Below, in pieces: positions 1-5,446 of a stretch of 25,092 nucleotides of DNA (position 1 is the stretch's first letter; every line of letters begins with the position of its first letter). The stretch lies in IMG/VR virus record IMGVR_UViG_3300034103_000451, positions 1-25,092 of that record; one strand, 5' to 3'. The DNA comes from a virus. The notes beneath the pieces are model-generated. The model saw nothing but the letters and a program-made list of their open reading frames with translations. It made no database searches and was not told the origin of the DNA. Made by a program: the position numbers and the translations under genes.

Positions 1-102
1 AGCTTCAAGAGAGCTCTCCGGTTATGCGACGGCTATTTCTGAAGATGGCGGCTGTCGGCCATGATTACGAAGCAAATATTAAGGCCAAAGGAGTCGCTGG
101 AA
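1..102 (+). other. Left edge: possible tail of an upstream plus-strand gene
   Basis: Two forward frames are open from the window edge. One ends with TGA at 62-64 and would overlap an ATG at 61 in the ATGA style used elsewhere in this operon. The other ends with TGA at 108-110 and would overlap the ATG at 103 by 8 nt. Either could be the C-terminus of a gene that begins outside the window, and the sequence does not decide between them. A strong Shine-Dalgarno sequence (AAAGGAG, 87-93) lies here and serves the start at 103. I see no convincing -35/-10 pair. Confidence 0.35.
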
Positions 103-372
103 ATGTCTGATATCACCATTGGATACATGTCGCAGGACGGTCGGCTCGTCGTGGTCGACGAGGAACAGATCGTCGTCGCGGAGATCCGCGCCATGCACGC
201 CCAGGGCAAGACCCTGCGGGAGATCGCTGGCGATCTGAACGACCGGGGCATCGTCAGCAAGGATGGCGGGAAATATACGGCATCTGCGGTCTTGGATGCG
301 TTGAAAGACGCAGATGGTCACTGGGCTTTGCGACAAGCATGCCGCGAAATAATCGAGGAGACATCGAAATGA
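103..372 (+). CDS. Small HTH protein resembling the serine-recombinase 'recombinase' domain helix-turn-helix
   Basis: This 89-aa protein has a central segment (EIRAMHAQGKTLREIAGDLN, then RGIVSKDGGKYTASAV) that follows the pattern of the helix-turn-helix in the recombinase domain of large serine recombinases: a trigger helix, 'LREIA..LN.RGI', then 'GGK[WY]TAS.V'. There is no catalytic resolvase domain, so it is not a recombinase. DNA binding and a regulatory role are inference. I chose the ATG at 103 because AAAGGAG sits 9 nt upstream. An in-frame ATG at 61 would add 14 residues and cannot be excluded. The stop overlaps the next start in an ATGA, so translation is probably coupled. Confidence 0.75.
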   Translation: MSDITIGYMSQDGRLVVVDEEQIVVAEIRAMHAQGKTLREIAGDLNDRGIVSKDGGKYTASAVLDALKDADGHWALRQACREIIEETSK

Positions 373-545
373 CCACCGACACACACACCCTCGCCGCCCG
401 CCTCGCGCGGGCAGATGTGGGGGAAGCATTCTGGGAGCGCGTGACGCCGCACTTCAGGCACCACGCCACCGAACGCTGGAAAGACACGCTGGAGACGGTG
501 CGGCGCGCGGGGCTGGCGGTGGTCGAGGCGGAGGATGGGAGATGA
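369..545 (+). CDS. Small hypothetical phage protein, 58 aa
   Basis: I do not recognise this protein. It is short, charged and probably helical, with an N-terminal TDTHTLAARLARADVGEAFW stretch and a C-terminal 'VVEAEDGR'. The start at 369 is supported by GAGGAG at 355-360 and by the ATGA overlap with the preceding stop. An in-frame ATG at 339 lies inside the upstream gene and is less likely. It has no signal peptide, membrane segment or cysteine motif. The gene sits in the small-gene operon and shares the tight 4-nt overlaps on both sides. Its product may be an early phage accessory protein, but this rests only on position. Confidence 0.65.
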   Translation: MTTDTHTLAARLARADVGEAFWERVTPHFRHHATERWKDTLETVRRAGLAVVEAEDGR

Positions 546-790
546 CTGAAATTAAAACGTGGCACCAGCGGTGCATGGAGCATCCCGACCACCAGACCGG
601 AATGGTCTCGGAGGGAATGATCCGCTCCCGCATGTGCGAGGAGATCGAGGAGTTGCGCTCCGAGAGCGAGCGGCTGCGCGCCCGCGTCGAGGTGCTGGAA
701 ACTGCGCTGCGCCATTACGCAGACGATGCCTACAACGGCCACAATGCAAACGGGTCCTGCGCCCGCGTTGCGCTGGAGGCCAAGCCATGA
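542..790 (+). CDS. Small coiled-coil phage protein (EAKP-ending family), 82 aa
   Basis: The N-terminal half (about residues 1-32) contains 'WHQRCMEHPDHQTGMV', and the middle (about 33-57) is a predicted coiled coil with the segment ESERLRARVEVLE. That segment recurs in the genes at 1002 and 1486. The protein ends in LEAKP, the tail shared by most proteins of this operon, because the last codons lie in the 15-bp junction repeat. GGAGG at 530-534 precedes the ATG by 7 nt. Function is unknown. The WH.RCM..PDHQTGMV pattern is typical of small phage orphans, but I cannot assign a family. Confidence 0.72.
   Translation: MTEIKTWHQRCMEHPDHQTGMVSEGMIRSRMCEEIEELRSESERLRARVEVLETALRHYADDAYNGHNANGSCARVALEAKP
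776..790 (+). repeat. Junction repeat copy 1 (GAGGCCAAGCCATGA)
   Basis: This exact 15-mer encodes the EAKP end of the upstream protein. It contains the GAGG Shine-Dalgarno element and ends in the ATGA that overlaps stop and start. Confidence 0.85.
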
Positions 791-1005
791 CCAAGAACGT
801 CGTCTCGATAGTGCTAGTTGAAGGCGGTTACTGTGAGGGAAGAACCTGGACGTATGTTTACAAGGTCTTTGCTGATAGGGAGATGGCAGAGTCCTGCGCA
901 AAAGAAATTGAGGATAACAAGTATAACAAGAAATTCGCCGGGATATGGGTTGAGGAAGCCTGGGTGTCCGACGAGTATGTCTTGCACAGAGAGGCCAAGC
1001 CATGA
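787..1005 (+). CDS. Small hypothetical protein, AT-richer insert in the operon, 72 aa
   Basis: The product starts MTKNVVSIVLVEGGY, has a mixed alpha/beta look ('YVYKVFADREMAESCAKEIE', then 'GIWVEEAWV') and ends in REAKP. I do not recognise the family. Unlike its neighbours it has no ERLRARV coiled coil. Its codon use is visibly more A/T-rich, with many AAG/AAC/GTT/GAA codons around 900-960. It is bounded on both sides by exact copies of the 15-bp junction repeat. The start at 787 follows from the ATGA overlap and the GAGG in the repeat. The composition suggests a different origin from the flanking genes. Confidence 0.72.
   Translation: MTKNVVSIVLVEGGYCEGRTWTYVYKVFADREMAESCAKEIEDNKYNKKFAGIWVEEAWVSDEYVLHREAKP
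991..1005 (+). repeat. Junction repeat copy 2 (GAGGCCAAGCCATGA)
   Basis: This exact copy is followed by GCGAC, so the next protein begins MSD, as at copies 3 and 4. It carries the upstream EAKP codons, the GAGG ribosome-binding element and the overlapping ATGA. Confidence 0.85.
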
Positions 1006-1241
1006 GCGACAAAATCGCCCGCATCACGCCGCGCGAGATCGCAGAGATGATCGTGAACGAGCAAGCGTATGCCGACACGCGCTTCGTCCTGGCGGCGCAG
1101 CACGACGCCGAGATCGAGCGCCTCCGCGCCCGCGTGGCGGTGTTGGAGAGGGTGCGGGAGGTGGCGCTTCCACACCTGTTCACGCCGAGCATGGAGACCG
1201 GGATCGCGCTTCTGAAGGCGGTGCAGGAGGCCAAGGCATGA
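1002..1241 (+). CDS. Small coiled-coil phage protein (EIERLRARV module), 79 aa
   Basis: The N-terminus (ITPREIAEMIVNEQAYADTR) is helical. The coiled coil EIERLRARVAVLER lies at about residues 37-50, and the tail ends in QEAKA. The coiled-coil codons (1110-1148) are close at DNA level to those at 662-700 and 1630-1668, so these genes share a duplicated module. The last residue is A rather than P because the junction repeat at its 3' end has one base change. Function is unknown. A homotypic or heterotypic coiled-coil partner among the neighbouring proteins is plausible. Confidence 0.72.
   Translation: MSDKIARITPREIAEMIVNEQAYADTRFVLAAQHDAEIERLRARVAVLERVREVALPHLFTPSMETGIALLKAVQEAKA
1227..1241 (+). 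repeat. Junction repeat copy 3 (one mismatch, GAGGCCAAGGCATGA)
   Basis: It differs from the other copies at one base (C to G), which turns the terminal proline codon into alanine. The GAGG element and the ATGA overlap are unchanged. Confidence 0.8.
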
Positions 1242-1489
1242 GCGACTTCGCCAGACTGATGATTGACGAGGAGGCGGTGCGTCGCTGGAGGGCCGAACGC
1301 GAAAACGCAAGCGCGCGCCTAGAAATCGCGAGCGCACGACGCAACTGCTCCTTCCTCCTCTCACAGCATGATCCGGTCGCCAAGTTGGGCATCGACCGCG
1401 AAAAGCTGCGCGCGGTTCTGGCGTTTGTCTGGCATGGAGACGTTGACCGAATGGAGCGGGATTTCGCCAAGCTAGAGGCCAAGCCATGA
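1238..1489 (+). CDS. Small hypothetical helical phage protein, 83 aa
   Basis: The product begins MSDFARLMIDEEAVRRWRAE and is rich in R, E and A, so it is probably all helical. The C-terminal part contains 'LGIDREKLRAVLAFVWHGD', and the end is LEAKP. I do not recognise a family. It lacks the ERLRARV module but shares the MSD start and EAKP end dictated by the flanking junction repeats. The start at 1238 is the ATG of the overlapping ATGA. The longer in-frame extension to 818 runs through the two preceding genes and is not used. Confidence 0.68.
   Translation: MSDFARLMIDEEAVRRWRAERENASARLEIASARRNCSFLLSQHDPVAKLGIDREKLRAVLAFVWHGDVDRMERDFAKLEAKP
1475..1489 (+). repeat. Junction repeat copy 4 (GAGGCCAAGCCATGA)
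   Basis: This exact copy is followed by GTGAC, again giving an MSD start for the next protein. Confidence 0.85.
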
Positions 1490-1797
1490 GTGACACCGAC
1501 AAGAAGCTGGACGAGATCCGTGCGAGGCACGCACATGAGGTGCGGTGGCTTTGCACCTTTGGCGCGGCAGGCCTGCATCTGACAACGTCCAGCTTCCAAT
1601 CGCACGACGACCGGGCGTTTCTGCTGGCAGAGATCGAGCGTCTGCGCGCTCGCGTGAAGGAATTGGAGCGGGCCGACAGGACGCCGCGCCCGCCGGAGGA
1701 GCTTGTCGGCGCGCTGCACGACCGCATCCATCCGACCAGCGGTCGGCTGATCCACTCCAGCCCGATTGCGCCGCCGACGCAGGAGGCCAAGCCATGA
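1486..1797 (+). CDS. Small coiled-coil phage protein (EIERLRARV module), 103 aa
   Basis: The protein begins MSDTDKKLDEIRARHAHEV, continues with 'SHDDRAFLLAEIERLRARVKELERADR' (written here in overlapping parts: SHDDRAFLLAEIE and EIERLRARVKELER) and ends in QEAKP. The coiled coil at about residues 49-62 is the third copy of the module also present at 662-700 and 1110-1148. The 'H..DR.FLLAEI..LR' arrangement is common in small phage and prophage proteins from GC-rich hosts, whose function I do not know. The start is the ATGA overlap within junction repeat copy 4. The proline-rich C-terminal third looks disordered. Confidence 0.72.
   Translation: MSDTDKKLDEIRARHAHEVRWLCTFGAAGLHLTTSSFQSHDDRAFLLAEIERLRARVKELERADRTPRPPEELVGALHDRIHPTSGRLIHSSPIAPPTQEAKP
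1783..1797 (+). repeat. Junction repeat copy 5 (GAGGCCAAGCCATGA)
   Basis: This exact copy joins the coiled-coil gene to the HExxH mini-protein gene. It is followed by GCCAC, so the next protein begins MSH. Confidence 0.85.
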
Positions 1798-2060
1798 GCC
1801 ACCGCCCCGCCCCGCTCGTCATCCGCTGGTGGCTCCGCGTCACAGGCTACGAGGCGATCACGATGCCCTGGCGCGTCGCTTACTACGCGGCGTGGCCACC
1901 GGACCACGGGTTGGTTGCCCACGAAGAGGTCCACTTGGAGCAGATCGAGCGGTACGGAGCGTGGGGGTTCTCGGCGCGGTATCTCTGGTGGCTGGCGCGG
2001 TATGGATACTGGCGGCATCCGATGGAGATCGAGGCGCGGGAGAGGAGTGGGTATTCGTGA
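1794..2060 (+). CDS. HExxH mini-metallopeptidase-like phage protein, 88 aa
   Basis: Residues 43-47 read HEEVH, a gluzincin-type HExxH motif, in the context 'VAHEEVHLEQIERYG'. About 30 residues later comes 'HPMEIEARE', whose E78 or E80 could be the third zinc ligand. The pattern HEE.H..Q....G...F..RYL......Y..hP.E.EAR recurs in very small phage proteins. I infer a minimal zinc-protease fold, but activity is unproven. The protein is rich in W, Y and R and has no signal peptide. It starts at the junction-repeat ATGA. Its stop TGA shares one base with the methyltransferase ATG. It differs from its neighbours in lacking both the coiled coil and the EAKP end. Confidence 0.65.
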   Translation: MSHRPAPLVIRWWLRVTGYEAITMPWRVAYYAAWPPDHGLVAHEEVHLEQIERYGAWGFSARYLWWLARYGYWRHPMEIEARERSGYS

Positions 2061-3034
2061 TGGACAAGATATTTTTTGGAGATTGCAGATCAATTCTCAA
2101 GGATTTGTCGGGCGCAAATGTGAAGGCGCAAACTTGCGTCACAAGCCCTCCGTATTTCGGGCTGCGCGACTACGGGCACAAAGGCCAGATTGGGCTGGAG
2201 CAGACGCCCGAAGAATACATCGCCGCGATGGTCGAGGTGTTCCGCTGCGTGCGTGATGTGCTGGCTGATGATGGGACGTTGTGGTTGAACATTGGGGATA
2301 GCTATGTCGCCACAGGCGGCGAATATAAGAATGGCAGTCAAGGGAAAACATCTATTGTTGGGAAAACATCTCCTGAAAATGTTCCCGGTTTTGGGCGTGT
2401 CGAGCGCAGAAAGGCGATGGAGGCTAAAGGTTTAAAACAAAAAGACCTAATCGGCATCCCTTGGATGCTGGCCTTCGCGCTTCGCGCTGATGGTTGGTAT
2501 CTGCGCCAAGACATCATCTGGCACAAGCCGAACCCGATGCCAGAGTCGGTGCGTGACCGCTGCACGAAGGCGCATGAGTACATTTTCCTGCTGTCGAAGT
2601 CGGAGCGGTACTATTACGATGCAGAGGCAGTGAGTGAGACTGCGATATGTGACAGAAAACCCGGCCAGAAAATTACGGACACCCGCAAAACACACGGCAC
2701 CGGAGGCGGAAACGCTGGCATCAATTCATTTTTGGCAAGATACCACGAAGGCAATGCCCCTAAGACCCGCAACCGTCGCAGCGTCTGGACCGTAGCTACT
2801 CAACCCTACAGCGGCGCACACTTCGCCACGTTCCCGCCCGCGCTTATTGAGCCGTGCATCCTCGCTGGCTCACGACCCGGCGACATTGTGCTTGACCCGT
2901 TCATGGGCAGCGGCACGACGGCGCAAGTCGCGGTGCAGCATCGTCGGCGGTATCTTGGATGCGAGTTGAATCCGCAATATGAAAAGCTTCAAGCGAAGCG
3001 CATTGCATCTGTTCAGCCCGTTCTAGGGATGTGA
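2060..3034 (+). CDS. Orphan site-specific DNA methyltransferase, beta class (m4C or m6A)
   Basis: This 324-aa protein has motif IV TSPPYFGLRDYG at residues 28-39 and the AdoMet-binding motif DPFMGSGTT at 279-287, in the circularly permuted order of the beta/N4-type amino-methyltransferases. Other family features are 'QIGLEQTPEEYI', 'LWLNIGDSY' (about 76-84), 'QDIIWHKPNPMPESV' and the C-terminal 'YLGCELNPQYEKL'. The SPPY form is commonest in N4-cytosine enzymes, but N6-adenine cannot be excluded. No restriction endonuclease is nearby, so the likely role is modification of phage DNA to evade host restriction or to mark it. ATG 2060 overlaps the previous stop by one base; GTG 2057 is an alternative. 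Parts of the gene are less GC-rich than the late genes. Confidence 0.92.
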   Translation: MDKIFFGDCRSILKDLSGANVKAQTCVTSPPYFGLRDYGHKGQIGLEQTPEEYIAAMVEVFRCVRDVLADDGTLWLNIGDSYVATGGEYKNGSQGKTSIVGKTSPENVPGFGRVERRKAMEAKGLKQKDLIGIPWMLAFALRADGWYLRQDIIWHKPNPMPESVRDRCTKAHEYIFLLSKSERYYYDAEAVSETAICDRKPGQKITDTRKTHGTGGGNAGINSFLARYHEGNAPKTRNRRSVWTVATQPYSGAHFATFPPALIEPCILAGSRPGDIVLDPFMGSGTTAQVAVQHRRRYLGCELNPQYEKLQAKRIASVQPVLGM

Positions 3035-3400
3035 TGCCCACGGCAGCTGGAAATGCGGCCCGTCGAAGAACGAGCGCCAATCCCCGCCCCACTCGACAGT
3101 CACCCCTTCCGCCGCCGCCGCCGCCTTCACCTCGGCGGCGAGCGCGCGATAGGCTGGCGCATCCCAGCGCGCTTTGCCCGCCTCGTCCAGCACCGCAAGA
3201 TCGACAGCATGGCCCGTCAGATGCCGAGAGCGCATGGTCTGTGATCTGCCATCACGCGCTAGCTGCGCCTGTCGTTCCATCGTCCTGAGACCCTCGGTGA
3301 CGATGAACCTCACCCTGCCGAGCGCCGCGCGCTTGACCACGCGGACGAGGTCAGGATGCACGCCTTCCAGGCGTTTCCGATCGCGCGGCGTCAGGCTCAT
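3023..3400 (-). CDS. Endolysin, M15-type L-alanyl-D-glutamate or D,D-endopeptidase (VanY-like)
   Basis: The 125-aa protein is a single-domain peptidase of the M15 family. 'RTMERQAQLARDGRS' is followed by the zinc site SRHLTGHAVDLA (H60, D67), then 'VEWGGDW' (E103, D107) and GPHFQL with H116 as third ligand. Known members cleave peptide bonds in peptidoglycan stem peptides and act as phage lysins. There is no signal peptide, so access to the wall needs the holin encoded just upstream. The start at 3400 lies in an ATGA overlap with the holin stop. It is the last gene of the late run, and its final 12 nt overlap the convergent methyltransferase gene. Confidence 0.9.
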   Translation of the reverse strand: MSLTPRDRKRLEGVHPDLVRVVKRAALGRVRFIVTEGLRTMERQAQLARDGRSQTMRSRHLTGHAVDLAVLDEAGKARWDAPAYRALAAEVKAAAAAEGVTVEWGGDWRSFFDGPHFQLPWASHP

Positions 3401-3786
3401 TTCTTCAGCGCCGCGACGATCTGCGGGGCCACTTTCTCAACGCTGCGCCCGACGACGTAGCCGCCGAGACCGATCTTGACGATCTCCCAGAGCATCAGCA
3501 CTTCGGCCTCGCTGATGTTCGGCGCGCTGTAGCCGAGCCACCGCGCCACGATCAAGCCCCCGAACGTGAGCATCAAGATCGGACGCCAGCACGCGGCCAG
3601 GAAATGCTCGCTGCGTGCCTCGGCCAGCACAATCTCGCCCGCCGCGCGCTCAAGCTCGGCGCTCGACGCGAGCAGCTGCTTCGCGATCTCGGCCTCGGCC
3701 TGAGCGCGGGCGGATGCGTCGGGAATGAGGTTGCCGAGGGCTTTGCCCAGAATGGGAACGAGCGCGGGAAGGAGAGCAGCGATCAT
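3397..3786 (-). CDS. Holin, three-transmembrane type
   Basis: This 129-aa protein has a hydrophobic N-terminus (residues 2-21), an amphipathic helix rich in A, E and Q (about 23-60), and two clear membrane segments at about 67-85 (WRPILMLTFGGLIVARWLG) and 97-113. The 'EARSEHFLAACWRP' entry to the second segment is typical of the Holin_3TMs family (PF11351). Such proteins form the membrane lesion that releases the endolysin. I chose the ATG at 3786 because it overlaps the preceding stop in an ATGA. An in-frame ATG at 3855 would add 23 polar residues from inside another gene. It is directly coupled to the endolysin gene. Confidence 0.85.
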   Translation of the reverse strand: MIAALLPALVPILGKALGNLIPDASARAQAEAEIAKQLLASSAELERAAGEIVLAEARSEHFLAACWRPILMLTFGGLIVARWLGYSAPNISEAEVLMLWEIVKIGLGGYVVGRSVEKVAPQIVAALKK

Positions 3787-3998
3787 GACTGGACCTGTTC
3801 TATGAGGAATGCATGTCGGTGATGATGCGTCGCGCGTTGCGCCGCGACGCGCCATCCATCAGGTATCGGTTCGCCGACGCGAAGCCACGCGACGACGGCG
3901 ACCGCTGGCGCGATACGCCGCCGGGTCGATGCAAAAGCCGAGCGGCCCGCGCTTTGGCTCGTAGGGGCGTCCTGGAGGGTCTGCGGATCGTAGCTCAT
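3783..3998 (-). CDS. Small phage protein of the lysis region, 71 aa
   Basis: The C-terminal half, 'WLRVGEPIPDGW' followed by 'ATHHHRHAFLIE', fits a motif I recognise from small phage proteins of unknown function (GE.[IL]P.GW ... HHHR...LIE). The stop overlaps the holin ATG in an ATGA, which supports expression. The ATG at 3998 has AGGG eight bases upstream, but its first 140 bases lie in another frame of the gene ending at 3859. No other ATG or GTG is available in this frame downstream. The first about 30 residues look less protein-like than the rest, so the overlap, or a frameshift linking the two genes, deserves a check. Confidence 0.55.
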   Translation of the reverse strand: MSYDPQTLQDAPTSQSAGRSAFASTRRRIAPAVAVVAWLRVGEPIPDGWRVAAQRATHHHRHAFLIEQVQS

Positions 3999-4083
3999 GG
4001 ATGGAGCCCTGCATCATCTCGCCCGTGTGCGCGGCGGCTTCGGCCCATTCGGGGTCGTCGTATCCGGCTTTGCGTCGTGGCAT
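3859..4083 (-). CDS. Small phage protein overlapping both neighbours, 74 aa
   Basis: The protein reads MPRRKAGYDDPEWAEAAAH at the start, then 'MMQGSIHELRSADPPGRPYE', then 'GPLGFCIDPAAYR', and ends in an arginine-rich tail. I do not know its function. Coding is suggested by the sensible amino-acid make-up up to 'DPAAYR', since antisense or shifted frames in this region give low-complexity R/A/S runs. It overlaps the metallophosphoesterase gene by 70 nt (4014-4083) and the next small gene by 140 nt (3859-3998), both out of frame. The arginine-rich end after 'PAAYR' may be a read-out rather than functional sequence. Confidence 0.5.
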   Translation of the reverse strand: MPRRKAGYDDPEWAEAAAHTGEMMQGSIHELRSADPPGRPYEPKRGPLGFCIDPAAYRASGRRRRVASRRRTDT

Positions 4084-5228
4084 GCTGCCGCCTCCCACCG
4101 CGCGCGCTTGTATCCGAGGATCTCGACCGCTTCCGCGAGATCGGCATAGCACTGGATCGCCGCCGGGCCATCGCGCGACGGGTCCACGACGACGGCGATG
4201 GTCGCGCCGTGCTGCTGCTGCGGGTATTGATGCCGATCGGCGTGAGGGTCGAGGTACTTGTAGCCGCGCGCGCGGATGAGCCAGTGGGGCTTGCTTCCCT
4301 TGTCGGCGTCCTCGCCGCTGAAGATTTCCCAGTGGTGCTGATGCCCCGCCGCCAGGATGTCGGCCTCGCCCGCCGAGAAGCGCTGCGCGCGCATCGGCCC
4401 ATGAAGCGGGTTATACATCGACTGGCCCTTGAAGTCGTGGCTCGCCCATATCCGCACGACATGCTCGCCCGCCGCGACCTCGAAACGCGCAGACCAGTCT
4501 TCGAGGCCAGCAGCGCCGCGCGCCATCCAATCGAGCGGATCGCCCTGGCCGTGCGACTGGCTCCAGATATCGTGATTGCCCTTGAGCAGCAGCAGCCACG
4601 GCACGGTGGCGAAATACCACTCGGCCAGCTTCCACGCGCGGTCGCGCGTCACATCCTGGTGCGCGTAGAGCCGCTGGAGTTTCCCGCTCCAATTGTTCGT
4701 GACGTCGCCGAGCATGATGCCGTGGCAATGCGGCGTTCGCATCAATTCCACATCGCGCCGCAGCAGCGGCCAGTTGCATCCGTTGTCGTCCAGATGCGGA
4801 TCGCCGACAAACGCCAGCAGATACGGACCGGCGTCGTGGAGTGCGTAGCGCATCCACCGCTTCGCCGCTGCGTTCTCGGCGCGGCGCTCAAAACGCTCGC
4901 TCAGTTGCTCGATCAGCTGCTCGACCGGCACATCATCAGCAGGGATCGTCGGCGGATCAAAGCGCGGCTTCGGCGCGGCGTCTGGCGAGATCCTGGCGTC
5001 CGGCGAGAGCGACCAGTCGATCAGACGACCGGCAGCTTGTTCGAGCTTCTGGATCGATCCTCTATCCACGCTCTGCCGCAGACCGAGCCTGTCGAATGCC
5101 ATGCGAACTGCCGACTTCTCGCCGCGCCGCGACATCACGCCCATCGCGGTTCCGCCCTCGCGCAACGCCTGTTCGATAGCGTCGATGCGACGGTGAGCTT
5201 CGGCCCGCGAGATCGGTGGTGTCGGCAT
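4014..5228 (-). CDS. Metallophosphoesterase (calcineurin-like) with an N-terminal HTH-like region
   Basis: This 404-aa protein carries the metallophosphoesterase signature in order: GDPHLDDN (142-149, D143/H145), GDVTNN (174-179), GNHD (217-220), SHDFKG (H264) and GHQHHW (295-300). These residues bind a di-metal centre and hydrolyse phosphoesters; the substrate (DNA, RNA or nucleotide) is unknown. Residues 1-75 are helical and resemble helix-turn-helix regions joined to such enzymes in other phages, so a DNA-linked role is inferred. Residues 76-105 are proline-rich and look like a linker. The start shares one base with the preceding stop. The gene lies between tail-fibre and lysis genes, an odd place for a nucleic-acid enzyme. 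Confidence 0.88.
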   Translation of the reverse strand: MPTPPISRAEAHRRIDAIEQALREGGTAMGVMSRRGEKSAVRMAFDRLGLRQSVDRGSIQKLEQAAGRLIDWSLSPDARISPDAAPKPRFDPPTIPADDVPVEQLIEQLSERFERRAENAAAKRWMRYALHDAGPYLLAFVGDPHLDDNGCNWPLLRRDVELMRTPHCHGIMLGDVTNNWSGKLQRLYAHQDVTRDRAWKLAEWYFATVPWLLLLKGNHDIWSQSHGQGDPLDWMARGAAGLEDWSARFEVAAGEHVVRIWASHDFKGQSMYNPLHGPMRAQRFSAGEADILAAGHQHHWEIFSGEDADKGSKPHWLIRARGYKYLDPHADRHQYPQQQHGATIAVVVDPSRDGPAAIQCYADLAEAVEILGYKRARWEAAACHDAKPDTTTPNGPKPPRTRAR

Positions 5229-5446
5229 CAGCGCAGCGGCAGGAAGGGCAGGAGCTTAACCAGGAGCGCCGTCACCGCGCCGGATGCCGCTCCGACCGCC
5301 ACCAGCACCCGCCAGCCGCCGCCCGCTGCGTCGAGCGCGCTTCGCACGGCCTTGAGGTCCGCTGCCATCGCCTCGACGGTTTTGGTCAACGTGGCGACCT
5401 CGGCCTCGAGGCGTCCGAAATCGCGCGGGTCGATATGATCGCTCAT
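5228..5446 (-). CDS. Small coiled-coil protein with one C-terminal membrane segment, 72 aa
   Basis: Residues 10-40 form a likely coiled coil (FGRLEAEVATLTKTVEAMAA). They are followed by a glycine hinge (GGG at 48-50) and a hydrophobic segment at about 51-67 that ends in KLLPFLPLR. The layout is like haemolysin XhlA-type or auxiliary holin proteins, but the sequence alone cannot place it. The ATG at 5446 overlaps the tail-fibre stop in an ATGA; a further upstream start at 5482 lies inside the fibre gene. It is separated from the three-TM holin by the phosphoesterase and two small genes, so it may be a second membrane protein for lysis. Confidence 0.7.
   Translation of the reverse strand: MSDHIDPRDFGRLEAEVATLTKTVEAMAADLKAVRSALDAAGGGWRVLVAVGAASGAVTALLVKLLPFLPLR

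Noticed and set aside
858-2093. 411-codon minus-strand open frame opposite the small-gene operon
   Set aside because: The plus strand has a chain of ATGA-coupled genes with ribosome-binding sites; the minus frame has repeated 'MAWPLA'-type read-outs that are just the reverse of the junction repeats.
3813-5438. 541-codon plus-strand open frame
   Set aside because: It is antisense to the metallophosphoesterase and lysis genes, is dominated by R/A/V low-complexity sequence and has no recognisable motif; this is expected in GC-rich DNA opposite a real gene.
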